A stretch of DNA of 64,000 bases. Source: JACVRW01 sp963846505 (lineage in GTDB: Bacteria; Actinomycetota; Thermoleophilia; Solirubrobacterales; Thermoleophilaceae). Position 1 is the stretch's first letter. Each line of letters starts with the position of its first letter. The position numbers and the translations under genes were made by a program. The notes beneath the pieces are model-generated. The model saw only the letters and a program-made list of their open reading frames with translations. It was not told the DNA's origin and ran no database searches. The stretch covers positions 310,001 through 374,000 of the forward strand of contig CAWJWD010000001.1 in NCBI GenBank assembly GCA_963846505.1, read 5' to 3'. Shown in pieces: positions 7,581 through 15,651 of this stretch.

Positions 7581-8237
7581 TCAGGCGCGTGCGGGACGCG
7601 GCGTCATGAACGCGATCGCGGGGCCGAGCCCGGCCTCGCGGCGCAGGGTGGCGATCCGCCGCCCCGGCTGGACGGCGTCGCAGGGCGTTCCCAGCAGCTC
7701 GCCGAGCGTGGCGGCGGTCGCGTCGAGGTCGGCAACGACGAACGAGAGGCCCCAGAGCCGTGCCGGTCCGTCCGGATCGCCGGCGATGCGGGTGTCGTCG
7801 GGAGCCTGCACGACCTCCAGGATCAGTTCGCCGAGGCGCAGGAAGCCCTGCCGCGGCGCGCCGCCGGGCGTCGGCTCTTCGCGCACGCGGCGCAGGTCCA
7901 TGCCGGCGGCGCGCAGCGCCTCGAGCGTGCGGTCGAGATCCGGGGTGAAGGCGACGAGGTGGTCGATCAGCAGCACGCCGTTGGGGTGCGCCGGCGCGGC
8001 GTCCGGCGGGGGCCGGTCGGAGTGGGAGGCCGGCAGCCCGTCGAGCTCGAGCGTGTCGAGGCCGCGCAGCGACCAGCCGACGATGCCACGGCCCCGGCCC
8101 GGGCCCTCGAGGCACAGCCGCACGGATCCGACGACGCACTCGGCGCCCTCGACGTCGAAGCCGGCGGCAGCCCACGTCTCGGGCGCGTCGGCGATCGCGA
8201 GCTCGTCGAGGGCGGGAAGCGTCTCCGTTGGGCTCAT
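7581..8237 (-). CDS. VOC-superfamily (glyoxalase/dioxygenase fold) protein
   Basis: Soluble protein of 218 aa with two VOC half-modules. The second begins at the classic LLIDHLVAFTPDLDRTLEAL and continues through RQGFLRLGELILEVVQAP to LWGLSFVVADLDATAATLGELLG. Metal-binding His (IDHLV) and Glu (ILEVV) are present in one half, and the other half appears degenerate. Members bind a divalent metal and act in detoxification or ring cleavage, but this divergent actinobacterial type has no assigned substrate. It is a single gene between the paralogue row and an MBL-fold gene. Confidence 0.8.
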   Translation of the reverse strand: MSPTETLPALDELAIADAPETWAAAGFDVEGAECVVGSVRLCLEGPGRGRGIVGWSLRGLDTLELDGLPASHSDRPPPDAAPAHPNGVLLIDHLVAFTPDLDRTLEALRAAGMDLRRVREEPTPGGAPRQGFLRLGELILEVVQAPDDTRIAGDPDGPARLWGLSFVVADLDATAATLGELLGTPCDAVQPGRRIATLRREAGLGPAIAFMTPRPARA

Positions 8238-8291
8238 GGCGCCGACGCTAGCGCGGCGGACGGCGGGCGCGCCGCAGGACCGGCACGTCGC

Positions 8292-8900
8292 TCAGCGCTC
8301 GCCGACGAAGGCGAGCAGCTCCTCGCGTCCGCCGTGCGCGCGCGGCTCTCCGTGCGCGAGCAGGAGCGTGTCGAACTCGAGCTCCCGCGCGAGCCGTGCG
8401 AGGCCGTCGCCCAGGCCCTGTCGGGCCGCTTCGGGATCGTCGCCGAGCAGCGAGTCCGGCACGAACGCGAGCTCGGCGTCTCCGTCCCGGACCACGGCGT
8501 CGGCGAGAGCCAGCGCGCCGACGTCCGGCAGGTGCAGCGCCGTCTCGCCCGGCCAGCCCGACCAGACCTCGTGGGCGACGATTCCCGGCGCGGGCTCGGA
8601 GCCGAAGGCGAACGTCTCCACCTCGCGGTCCGGCTCGAGCTGGGCCGCGCCGTCCTCCTGGCAGAGGACCGGGATCCCGAACTGCTCGGCGAACTGGGCG
8701 CAGGCGCGCCAGTGATGGCGCTGGCTCATCACGATCCGCTCCGGCCGCGGCTCGTCGCGCAGCCACTCGAGCCCTTCGCCCGGCGGCGGCATCGGATCGA
8801 TCAGCGCTCGCGGACCCACGGCGTAGTACGAGTGCGCGTCCTGTCCGATGTTCTCGTGGAACGCGCTCCAGTGATAGATGCCCGGTACGACTTCGTGCAT
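8292..8900 (-). CDS. Metallo-beta-lactamase-fold protein with degraded metal motif
   Basis: Protein of 202 aa with the overall order of the MBL fold: an N-terminal strand region (VVPGIYHWSAFHENIG), ALIDPM, a helix after PERIVMSQRHHWRAC, and a late LLLAHGEPRAHGG strand. The usual HxHxDH metal site is reduced to SQRHHWRAC, so zinc chemistry may be weak or altered. ALIDP and LAHGEP are common in a group of uncharacterised actinobacterial MBL-like proteins. It is divergent from the sugar kinase gene, with a 51-bp intergenic region. Activity is not predictable. Confidence 0.72.
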   Translation of the reverse strand: MHEVVPGIYHWSAFHENIGQDAHSYYAVGPRALIDPMPPPGEGLEWLRDEPRPERIVMSQRHHWRACAQFAEQFGIPVLCQEDGAAQLEPDREVETFAFGSEPAPGIVAHEVWSGWPGETALHLPDVGALALADAVVRDGDAELAFVPDSLLGDDPEAARQGLGDGLARLARELEFDTLLLAHGEPRAHGGREELLAFVGER

Positions 8901-8951
8901 CGAAGACTCCTACCCCCGAGTCGGGGTGCCCAACGCATAGATTGCCGCGCG

Positions 8952-9926
8952 ATGGCAGCGATCGTTGCAAGGGCGCCGTTGCGCGTGGCCCTGGGCGGGG
9001 GCGGCACGGACCTTCCCGCGTACTACCGCGACCACGGCGGCTTCGTGATCTCGACGGCGATCGACCGCTACGTCCAGATGCTCGTGTCGACGGGCTTCCA
9101 GGAGCGCTATCGGCTCAAGCACCTCGAGTGGGAAGAGGTCGACGACCCGCTCCGGATCCGGCACCCGATCCTGCGCGAGGCGATCGCGCGCCACTGGCAC
9201 GGCGGTCCGTTCGAGCTGGCCTCGGTCTCCGACGTCCCGCCCGGCACCGGCCTCGGCTCCTCCGGCGCGTACGCGGTCTGCGCGATAGCCGCGCTGCGAG
9301 CTGCGGCCGGCGAGCGCTCCGAACCGGATCTGCTGGCCGAGCAGGCCTGCGCGATCGAGATCGACGCGCTGGCGCGCTCGGTCGGCAAGCAGGACCAGTA
9401 CGCAGCCGCCTTCGGCGGCGTGCGCGCCTACACCTTCGAGCCCGCAGGCGGCGTGACGGCGCGGGCACTCGACCTGCCCGAGCACGTGCTCGAGGCGCTG
9501 CGCGACCACTTCCTGCTGTTCTACGTCGGCGGCGAGCGCTCGGCCTCCGACGTGCTCGCCGGCGCCGACATCGGCGACGCGCGCGTGCGTGCGTCGCTCG
9601 ACCGCCTGCAGGAGCTGGCACGTGAGACCTGCAGCGCACTCGAAGCCGGCGACCTCGACCGTTGCGCGAACCTGATGGCACTGCACTTCGAGGCCAAGCG
9701 CGACCGCGCTCCCGGCACCGTGACCGAGGACATGGACGCAGCGGCAACCCGCGCGCTCGCGGCGGGAGCTCACGCCGTCACGCCGCTCGGGGCGGGCGGC
9801 GGCGGCTTCCTGCTCGCCTACGCTCCCGATCCCGAGCGCACGCGAGCCGGCATGAGCGGCTTGACCGAGCTGCGCTTCGGGCTCGACGCTCGCGGAGCGG
9901 TCGCCGGCCCGATCGCGACCGCCTGA
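8952..9926 (+). CDS. GHMP-family sugar kinase (heptose-7-phosphate kinase-like)
   Basis: Cytosolic kinase of 324 aa. It opens with the GHMP motif 1 region APLRVALGGGGTDLPAYY. The ATP-binding motif 2 PPGTGLGSSGAYAV is at 96-109, and motif 3 is PLGAGGGGFLLAY. The GGGGTDLP start and the length match the HddA-like group that phosphorylates heptose 7-phosphate or related sugars for nucleotide-sugar synthesis. The ATG at 8952 is the start of homology. No sugar isomerase, phosphatase or nucleotidyltransferase is adjacent, so the actual sugar and end product cannot be named. Confidence 0.85.
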   Translation: MAAIVARAPLRVALGGGGTDLPAYYRDHGGFVISTAIDRYVQMLVSTGFQERYRLKHLEWEEVDDPLRIRHPILREAIARHWHGGPFELASVSDVPPGTGLGSSGAYAVCAIAALRAAAGERSEPDLLAEQACAIEIDALARSVGKQDQYAAAFGGVRAYTFEPAGGVTARALDLPEHVLEALRDHFLLFYVGGERSASDVLAGADIGDARVRASLDRLQELARETCSALEAGDLDRCANLMALHFEAKRDRAPGTVTEDMDAAATRALAAGAHAVTPLGAGGGGFLLAYAPDPERTRAGMSGLTELRFGLDARGAVAGPIATA

Positions 9927-9930
9927 CCGC

Positions 9931-10398
9931 TCAGGCGATCGCGGGCGTCCGAGCCGGCTGCTCGTCCTCGATCGGCGGCGCGGCGGCTTCCTCGACGCCG
10001 CCGGCGGCGAGCGCAGCGAGCGCGGCGGCCAGCTTCTGGGTGTCTTCGAGCGTGTTGATGCGCACGATCCGACCCCAGCGGATGTCGATCGTCTGGGCGA
10101 GCTCGTTGCGATAGTCGCCGGCGTCCACGCGCACGAGCGCGACCGCCCGCGTGCGCCACGGGGGGCCGCCGACCAGCACGTCCTCGAGCTCGAACCGGAT
10201 GTGCGGGAAGAGGCGGAAGATGCGCTCGAACCAGGCCTCCATCGCCGCACGCGTGTGACGCACCCCGCCCATGGCGTGATCGCCGACGAAGCGGTATTCG
10301 AAGCTGGAGGCGAACTGATCGATCACGTACGGGTAGTCGCGCGCGTCGAGCTGCCGCCAGGCCGTTCGCACCTTGCGCTTGACGATCGTCTTGTACAT
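9931..10398 (-). CDS. SnoaL-like (NTF2-fold) protein
   Basis: Protein of 155 aa with an NTF2-like cone fold: helix VRTAWRQLDARDYPYVIDQF, then FRFVGDH-type strand, MEAWFERIFRLFPHIRFEL helix, and WRTRAVALVRVDAGDYRNEL and WGRIVRINTLED strands. The tail is Ala/Pro-rich. Members are small enzymes or ligand binders, often acting on steroids or polyketides. A strong AGGAGG lies eight bases before the ATG. It is transcribed divergently from the HxlR regulator gene and is its likely target, since a dyad operator lies between the two. Confidence 0.82.
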   Translation of the reverse strand: MYKTIVKRKVRTAWRQLDARDYPYVIDQFASSFEYRFVGDHAMGGVRHTRAAMEAWFERIFRLFPHIRFELEDVLVGGPPWRTRAVALVRVDAGDYRNELAQTIDIRWGRIVRINTLEDTQKLAAALAALAAGGVEEAAAPPIEDEQPARTPAIA

Positions 10399-10423
10399 CG
10401 GCCTGGCCTCCTAAGGGTCTCTC

Positions 10424-10435
10424 GAGGAAACTGAC
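10424..10435. promoter_or_regulatory. Half-site matching the HxlR operator dyad
   Basis: GAGGAAACTGAC contains AGGnAACTnAC, the right half of the perfect dyad found 20 bp further on (10445-10467). It lies 26-37 bp upstream of the SnoaL-like gene on the minus strand, in promoter territory. A second, weaker binding site for the same regulator is the simplest explanation. Confidence 0.5.
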
Positions 10436-10444
10436 CGTACCGCA

Positions 10445-10467
10445 GTAAGTTCCCTGAGGCAACTAAC
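10445..10467. promoter_or_regulatory. 23-bp dyad, probable HxlR operator
   Basis: The core AGTTCCCTGAGGCAACT (10448-10464) is a palindrome with one mismatched pair around a central G, and it is flanked by matching GT and AC. It covers the probable -10 region (TAACTA, 10464-10469) of the regulator gene whose ATG is at 10481. HxlR-family dimers bind dyads of this size, so autoregulation plus control of the divergent SnoaL-like gene is expected. The dyad is seen directly; the binding protein is inferred from position. Confidence 0.65.
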
Positions 10468-10480
10468 TACCCTCCGGCGC

Positions 10481-10978
10481 ATGCAACGCACTCCCCTCGC
10501 AGACATCCCCTGCTCGATCGCGCGCAGCGTCGACGTCGCCGGCGAGTGGTGGACGCCGCTGATCCTGCGCGACGTCTACCTCGGTCTGCTGCGCTTCGAC
10601 GCGATTCAGCGCAACCTCGGCATCTCCCGCAAGGTCCTGGCGGAGCGGCTCGCCCGCCTGGTCGACAACGGGGTGCTCGAGCGACGGGCCTACAGCGAGC
10701 ATCCGCCGCGGCACGAGTACCCGCTGACCGCCAAGGGAGAGCAGCTGGTGCAGGCCTTCTTCGCCCTCCTGGCCTGGGGCGACCGCTGGACCGCCGGCGA
10801 CGCCGGCCCGCCGATGCTGCTGCGCCACGATCGCTGCGGCGAGCTGGCGACCCCGATCGTAGGCTGCTCGTGCTGCGGAGAGCCCCTGCTGCCCGCCGAG
10901 GTCACGCCCGAGCCGGGCCCAGGCGCCCGCGTCACGCACGGAACGCGCGAAATCGCCCGCCTCTTCGGGCGCGAATGA
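10481..10978 (+). CDS. HxlR-family winged helix-turn-helix regulator
   Basis: DNA-binding protein of 165 aa. The N-terminal 110 residues are a typical HxlR domain: CSIARSVDVAGEWWTPLILR, FDAIQRNLGISRKVLAERL (recognition region), LVDNGVLERRAYSEHPPRHE (wing) and YPLTAKGEQL. The tail has a CxxC-like pair (VGCSCCGEPLLPAEV) that might bind metal or sense redox state or thiol-reactive compounds, as several HxlR proteins do. The ATG is probably close to the transcription start. It faces away from the SnoaL-like gene across an 82-bp region with a strong dyad. Confidence 0.88.
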   Translation: MQRTPLADIPCSIARSVDVAGEWWTPLILRDVYLGLLRFDAIQRNLGISRKVLAERLARLVDNGVLERRAYSEHPPRHEYPLTAKGEQLVQAFFALLAWGDRWTAGDAGPPMLLRHDRCGELATPIVGCSCCGEPLLPAEVTPEPGPGARVTHGTREIARLFGRE

Positions 10979-11043
10979 GACGGATCGGTCTCCACCGCGA
11001 GACAATCCTTGTACATCTTCACCGCATTTTGCTGGTTAAAGGC

Positions 11044-11071
11044 TTGCAAACTGCTGAGTGCTCCAGATACG
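11044..11071 (+). promoter_or_regulatory. Putative promoter of the PadR/ABC/terpene synthase locus
   Basis: In an unusually AT-richer stretch, TTGCAA (11044-11049) and GATACG (11066-11071) are 16 bp apart and end 12 bp before the ATG at 11084. Transcription would then begin almost at the start codon (leaderless). No other promoter-like element is obvious until the end of the five-gene row. The hexamers are imperfect, so this is tentative. Confidence 0.4.
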
Positions 11072-11083
11072 CTTCTGTCTCTT

Positions 11084-11659
11084 ATGTGGCTCAAGTACGC
11101 CATCCTCGGCCTCGTCGTCGAACGGCCGGGATACGGTGGTGATCTCGCGCAGCGCTTCCGGAGCCGCCTCGGCTCGTGGGAGCTGACGAGCTCGATCATC
11201 AACACCACCTTGGAGGAGTTGGAGCGAGAGGGATCGATCCGCTCCACCGGTGCGACCGCGCACGCTCCGCGCGGCGTTCCGCGCGCCGTCTACGAGGCCA
11301 CCGACCAGGGCGTCGCGCGCTTCGACCATTGGATCAGCGCGCCACCGTCGGAGCCGGACGTGCGCGACGAGCTGCATCTGCGCATCGCCACCGCCCGTCC
11401 CGAGAACCTCGATCGCCTGATCGAGATCACCTACGAGCAAGAGCGCGCCTGTCTGGAACGTCTGCAGGCGCACACCGGCCGCGCGAGCTTCGGCGAGGTG
11501 CTTGCCCGCGGCGGCTCCTGGGAGGCCGTGGCCGCCCTGATCGTTCGCGACGCCGAGGTCATGCACCTCGAGGCGACGATGGACTGGCTCGCGCGAGCCC
11601 GCGAGGCGATGCTGTGGGTGCAGGAGCGCCCGCAGGGCATCGCACCGGACTGGGACTGA
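11084..11659 (+). CDS. PadR-family transcriptional regulator
   Basis: Protein of 191 aa beginning MWLKYAILGLVVERPGYGGD, the standard PadR N-terminus. The winged helix (LGSWELTSSIINTTLEELER, then REGSIRS and YEATDQGVARFDHW) is followed by the C-terminal dimerisation helices typical of the longer PadR class. An upstream start at 11009 would add 25 residues with no homology and would cover the promoter. It leads a co-directional row with two ABC ATPases, an FtsX permease and a terpene synthase; PadR proteins often repress such drug or lipid exporters until a ligand binds. Confidence 0.87.
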   Translation: MWLKYAILGLVVERPGYGGDLAQRFRSRLGSWELTSSIINTTLEELEREGSIRSTGATAHAPRGVPRAVYEATDQGVARFDHWISAPPSEPDVRDELHLRIATARPENLDRLIEITYEQERACLERLQAHTGRASFGEVLARGGSWEAVAALIVRDAEVMHLEATMDWLARAREAMLWVQERPQGIAPDWD

Positions 11660-11661
11660 CC

Positions 11662-12390
11662 TTGACGCTGCTCGCACTCGACCGGGTGACGAAGCGATAC
11701 TGGCGTGGAGCCCGCGAGGTCGTCGCGCTCGACGACGTCTCGCTCGAACTCGAACGCGGAGACTTCATCGCCGTCTGGGGTCGCCGCGGCGCGGGCAAGT
11801 CGACGCTGTTGCGGATCGCGGCCGGCATGGAGCGACCGGACGCGGGCAGCGTCAGCTTCGAGGGCATCGACGTCGCGCGCCGCTCGCGCACCAAGCAGGC
11901 ACAGCTGCTGCGCGAACGCATCGGCGTCGTCCAGCGCACCGAGCCCTCGATTCCGTCGCTGCCGATACTCGACTACGTCGCGCTGCCGCTGCTGGGCAGA
12001 CTCGGACGGGTGGAGGCGCACCGGCGCGCGGCCACGGCCCTGGAGCGAGTCGGAGCGGACGATTGCGCGGAGCTCACCTGGAGCCGCCTCTCGGACGGCG
12101 CCCAAGCCTTGGTGTCGGTCGCGCACGCGATCGTGCGCGGACCGTCGCTCGTGCTCGCGGACGACCCGAGTGCGGGCCTCGACGCGATCGAGCGCGAACG
12201 TGTCGTCGCACTGTTGCGCAGCGCCGCCGACGAAACCGGGATCGGCGTCCTGCTGACCACGCCCGACATGCCCGACATGTTGCAGTCGCATCTGCTGATG
12301 TCGCTCAGCCGTGGACGCCTCGTGCGGCCCCGTCCCGAGCCCGGCACGGTGATCGACATGCGCAGCAAGCGGCCGAAGACCAGCGGCTAG
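11662..12390 (+). CDS. ABC transporter ATPase with degenerate catalytic site
   Basis: ATPase of 242 aa of the MacB/LolD type, started at TTG two bases after the PadR stop. Walker A is intact (GRRGAGKS, 40-47) and the Q-loop Gln91 is present. The signature is LSDGA instead of LSGGQ (143-147), the catalytic Glu after Walker B is Asp (LVLADDPSAGLD), and the switch His is missing (LLTTPDMPD). It therefore probably binds ATP but hydrolyses it poorly. Its neighbour is a canonical ATPase, so the pair likely forms an asymmetric heterodimer driving the FtsX permease. Confidence 0.85.
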   Translation: MTLLALDRVTKRYWRGAREVVALDDVSLELERGDFIAVWGRRGAGKSTLLRIAAGMERPDAGSVSFEGIDVARRSRTKQAQLLRERIGVVQRTEPSIPSLPILDYVALPLLGRLGRVEAHRRAATALERVGADDCAELTWSRLSDGAQALVSVAHAIVRGPSLVLADDPSAGLDAIERERVVALLRSAADETGIGVLLTTPDMPDMLQSHLLMSLSRGRLVRPRPEPGTVIDMRSKRPKTSG

Positions 12391-13097
12391 TGCTGTTCCT
12401 GCAGGACCTCGTCAAGCACTATCCGGCCATCGAGGGCGATCCCGTGCGCGCCGTGGACGGCGTCTCGCTGACGGTCGAGAGCGGCGAGTTCGTCGCCCTC
12501 TATGGACCCAGCGGCTCCGGAAAGTCGACGCTGCTGCTGCTGATCGCCGCACTGCTCCAGGCCGATGCGGGCACGATCCGGTTCGAGGGCCGCGACGTCA
12601 CGCGCCTGTCCTCGAAGGAAGCCGCGCGCTATCGCATGCGCGACGTCGGCATCGTGCGGCAGAACATCCAACTTGTCGCCGGGTTGTCCGCGCTGGACAA
12701 CGCCGCGCTCAAGCTCGCCGGCAGCCACCAACGCATCCGCGACGCCGAACGGCAAGTCGGGCCGCTGCTGGACCGTCTTGGTCTCGGCGACCGCTACCAC
12801 CACCGTGGCCACGAGCTCTCGATGGGTGAGCGCCAGCGCGTGATGATCGCCCGGGCCCTCTCGACCGATCCGAAGCTCCTGCTCGCCGACGAACCGACGG
12901 GGAGCTTGGACAGCCGCCGTGGCAGAGACGTCCTCGAGCTGCTCTCAGCGATCTGTCAGGAGCGCGGCGCGGGCCTGCTGCTGGTAACCCACGATCCGCA
13001 GGCGGTGGGCTTCGCCGACCGCGTGCACGCACTGCAAGACGGTCGCCTCGTCGATCACGATCCCGATCTCGGCCCGGTGGCCCCGGTCCGGCTCTAG
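12390..13097 (+). CDS. ABC transporter ATPase (canonical, MacB/LolD type)
   Basis: ATPase of 235 aa with all motifs intact: Walker A GPSGSGKS, Q-loop VRQN, signature LSMGERQRV, Walker B LLLADEPTGSLD and switch LLVTHDP. The GTG start shares one base with the stop of the preceding ATPase gene (TAGTG), so translation is coupled. Similar ATPases energise FtsX-like permeases that extract lipids, lipoproteins or peptides from the membrane or transmit mechanical work. It supplies the active catalytic site for the complex with the degenerate ATPase and the 837-aa permease. Confidence 0.9.
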   Translation: MLFLQDLVKHYPAIEGDPVRAVDGVSLTVESGEFVALYGPSGSGKSTLLLLIAALLQADAGTIRFEGRDVTRLSSKEAARYRMRDVGIVRQNIQLVAGLSALDNAALKLAGSHQRIRDAERQVGPLLDRLGLGDRYHHRGHELSMGERQRVMIARALSTDPKLLLADEPTGSLDSRRGRDVLELLSAICQERGAGLLLVTHDPQAVGFADRVHALQDGRLVDHDPDLGPVAPVRL

Positions 13098-13107
13098 GAG
13101 CCGGGGC

Positions 13108-15621
13108 ATGCGACTCTCGGGCCTCTTCTACTTCTACCGGCTGCGGCTGCGGACGCGCTGGGTACAGGAGTCGTTCGCGTTGATCGGGATCGCGGTCGGC
13201 GTGGCGCTCGTGTTCGCTGCCCAGATCGCCAACACGAGCATGACCGGGTCGATGAAGCAGTTGGTGGGCGGCACGTTCGGGGAGGCGACGCTGCAGGTAG
13301 CGCAACCGGACAGAAGCCCGTTCGACGGCCGGACGCTCGAGGAGATTCGGGCGGTGCCGGGCGTCGACGTCGCTGCGCCGCTGCTGGAGAAGCACGCCAC
13401 CGTGTCGGGGCCGAGCGGAACCAGCTCGGCCCTGCTGATGGGCATCGACCGCAGCCTGGCGGGCCTCGAGGGACGGCTCACGCGTCGATACCGAGCGACG
13501 CGCCTGCCCACCCGACATCTGCTGGCGCTCCCAGAGCCGATCGTGCAGAAGATCGGGGCGAGCGTCGGCGGGCACGTGACGATCTCTGCAGGGGCGATCA
13601 AGCACCGAGTGCGGCTCAACCTCGCGCTGGGCGCAAGCGACATCGGCTCGCTCACGCACAGCCCGATCGCGATCACCCCCCTGGCCAACGCCCAGGACCT
13701 GGCCGGCACCCCCGGTCAAGTGACCCGAATCCTGATCAAGCCGGTCGAGGGCGAGACCGAATCCGTCCGCCAGTCGCTCGTCGCCAGGGCGCAGGGACGC
13801 TACGAAGTCAAGCGCGGCGACAGCGACATCCGCCAGTTCGAGCAGGCGGCGACCCCCTCGAACCAGTCGACTGCCCTGTTCTCGGCGATCAGCGCCCTCG
13901 TCGGCTTCCTGTTCGCGTTCAACGCGATGCTGCTCACGCTCCCCGATCGACGCCGTCTCATCGTCGGTCTGCGCATCGACGGGTACTCGCCGCTCTCCGT
14001 GCTGCAGATCTTGCTCTTCGACGCGCTCGTGCTCGGCATCACGGCGACGGCCGCCGGCCTGGTGCTCGGAGACGTCCTCTCGCGCGCGCTGTTCGACAAC
14101 AGCACGGGGTATCTGACGTTCGCCTTCGCGGTCGGAGAGCAGCGCATCGTCGAATGGCAGAGCGCCGCGATCGCAGTGGTGGCCGGGCTCGGGTCGGCGC
14201 TCCTCGCCGCGATGTTGCCGCTGCAGGACACGCTCGGACGCAAGCCCCCGAGCATCACCGAGGAGGGCGAGCCCGTAAGCCAGCGTCGGGCGTTGACGCT
14301 CCTGGGAGCGAGCGCAGGCTGCTTCGTGCTCAGCATGGCGACGATCGTGATCGCCCCCGGCCTCCCGCTGCCGGCGATCGGGATGCTGGTCGCCTCGCTC
14401 ATGCTGGGGCTGCCGGCAGCGGTCAGGGGCACGCTCGCGCTCGCCGAGCACCTGCTGCTGCGGATGCGCAGCGCCGTGCCGATGATCTCCCTCGGGGAGC
14501 TGCGCTCGATGCCCACTCGTTCGCTGGCGTTGACCGCCACCGGCGCTCTGGCGGTGTTCGGCAGCGTTGCCAGCCAGGGCGCCAAGAGCGATCTCCAGAC
14601 CGGCCTCGACCGCTCGTCGCACGACGTGAACGCGGCCGCGGACATCTGGGTCGCGCCCGGCGGAACGCCGAACCTGCTCGCGACCGATCCGTTCGACTCG
14701 CATGCCGAAGCGCGGCTGCGACAGCTGCCCGACGTGCGCTCGGTCGGCGTCTACCGCAGCAGCTTCCTCGACCTCGGAGATCGACGTGTGTGGGTATTCG
14801 CCCAGCCACGCGACTCGGCCCAGCCGATCCCGAGCTCGCAGCTCGTGGAAGGCGACGTCGACCAAGCCGAGCGGCGTGTGCGCGCCGGTGGCTGGGCGGT
14901 GGTCTCCGAGCGAATCGCCGCCGAGCGAGACCTCCACGTCGGATCGCGGTTCACCTTGCCCGCGCCGCGGCCGCAGAGCCTGCGCGTGGCGGCCCTGAGC
15001 ACGAACGTCGGCTGGCCGCCCGGGGCGATCGTGCTCAATCAGGGGGACTACAGTCGGAGCTGGAGCTCGGGACGACCGAGCGCCTACCAGGTGATGCTGC
15101 GTGACGGCGTCCCACCCGAGCAGGGCCTTGCGGCAGTCGACCGAGCGCTTGGCCCGAGCTCTGCACTCACGGTGGAGACGGGCGCACAACGCGAAGCACT
15201 TCACCGCGCGACGAGCCGCGACGCGCTGTCGCGTCTCAATCAGCTCTCGGCGCTCGTGCTGATCGCGGCGGTGCTCGCGATGGCCGCCGCAACGGGAGGG
15301 GTGGTCTGGCAGCGGCGCATGCGACTGGCCTCGCTCAAGCTCGACGGGTTCGACGAGCTGACCGTCTGGCGCGCCCTGCTGCTCGAGAGCGCCCTGCTGC
15401 TGGGAACGGGTTGCTTGGCGGGAGCGCTGTTCGGCCTCTGTGGCCAGCAGCTGCTCGATCGCGCGCTCAGCGCTGTCACCGGCTTCCCAGTCGTGTACTC
15501 GGTGAGCATCGGATTCGCCGTGGTCAGCTTCGTTCTGGTGACCGCGATCGCTGTGTCGATAGCCGCGCTCCCTGGCTATCTCGCAGCGCGAGTGTCGCCT
15601 GCGGTGGCACTACAGGAATAG
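13108..15621 (+). CDS. Two-domain FtsX/MacB-like ABC permease
   Basis: Membrane protein of 837 aa with about ten transmembrane helices in the order TM1, extracellular domain, TM2-4, central helices, second extracellular domain, then the last three helices. FtsX core regions are visible at 255-375 (STALFSAISALVGFLFAFNA onward) and near the C-terminus (LNQLSALVLIAAVLAMAAAT; SALLLGTGCLAGALFGL). Two large external domains fit exporters that handle amphipathic or lipid-like substrates. It starts 10 bp after the canonical ATPase gene. Having a terpene synthase gene directly downstream suggests a terpenoid or a terpene-dependent membrane process as substrate. Confidence 0.88.
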   Translation: MRLSGLFYFYRLRLRTRWVQESFALIGIAVGVALVFAAQIANTSMTGSMKQLVGGTFGEATLQVAQPDRSPFDGRTLEEIRAVPGVDVAAPLLEKHATVSGPSGTSSALLMGIDRSLAGLEGRLTRRYRATRLPTRHLLALPEPIVQKIGASVGGHVTISAGAIKHRVRLNLALGASDIGSLTHSPIAITPLANAQDLAGTPGQVTRILIKPVEGETESVRQSLVARAQGRYEVKRGDSDIRQFEQAATPSNQSTALFSAISALVGFLFAFNAMLLTLPDRRRLIVGLRIDGYSPLSVLQILLFDALVLGITATAAGLVLGDVLSRALFDNSTGYLTFAFAVGEQRIVEWQSAAIAVVAGLGSALLAAMLPLQDTLGRKPPSITEEGEPVSQRRALTLLGASAGCFVLSMATIVIAPGLPLPAIGMLVASLMLGLPAAVRGTLALAEHLLLRMRSAVPMISLGELRSMPTRSLALTATGALAVFGSVASQGAKSDLQTGLDRSSHDVNAAADIWVAPGGTPNLLATDPFDSHAEARLRQLPDVRSVGVYRSSFLDLGDRRVWVFAQPRDSAQPIPSSQLVEGDVDQAERRVRAGGWAVVSERIAAERDLHVGSRFTLPAPRPQSLRVAALSTNVGWPPGAIVLNQGDYSRSWSSGRPSAYQVMLRDGVPPEQGLAAVDRALGPSSALTVETGAQREALHRATSRDALSRLNQLSALVLIAAVLAMAAATGGVVWQRRMRLASLKLDGFDELTVWRALLLESALLLGTGCLAGALFGLCGQQLLDRALSAVTGFPVVYSVSIGFAVVSFVLVTAIAVSIAALPGYLAARVSPAVALQE

Positions 15622-15651
15622 GCGTCTTACACATCGGAGTTTCGGGGTCGG

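Noticed and set aside
11009..11083. Upstream start giving 25 extra residues on the PadR regulator
   Set aside because: The extra segment lacks family homology and covers the likely promoter; MWLKYAILGLV is the usual PadR N-terminus.
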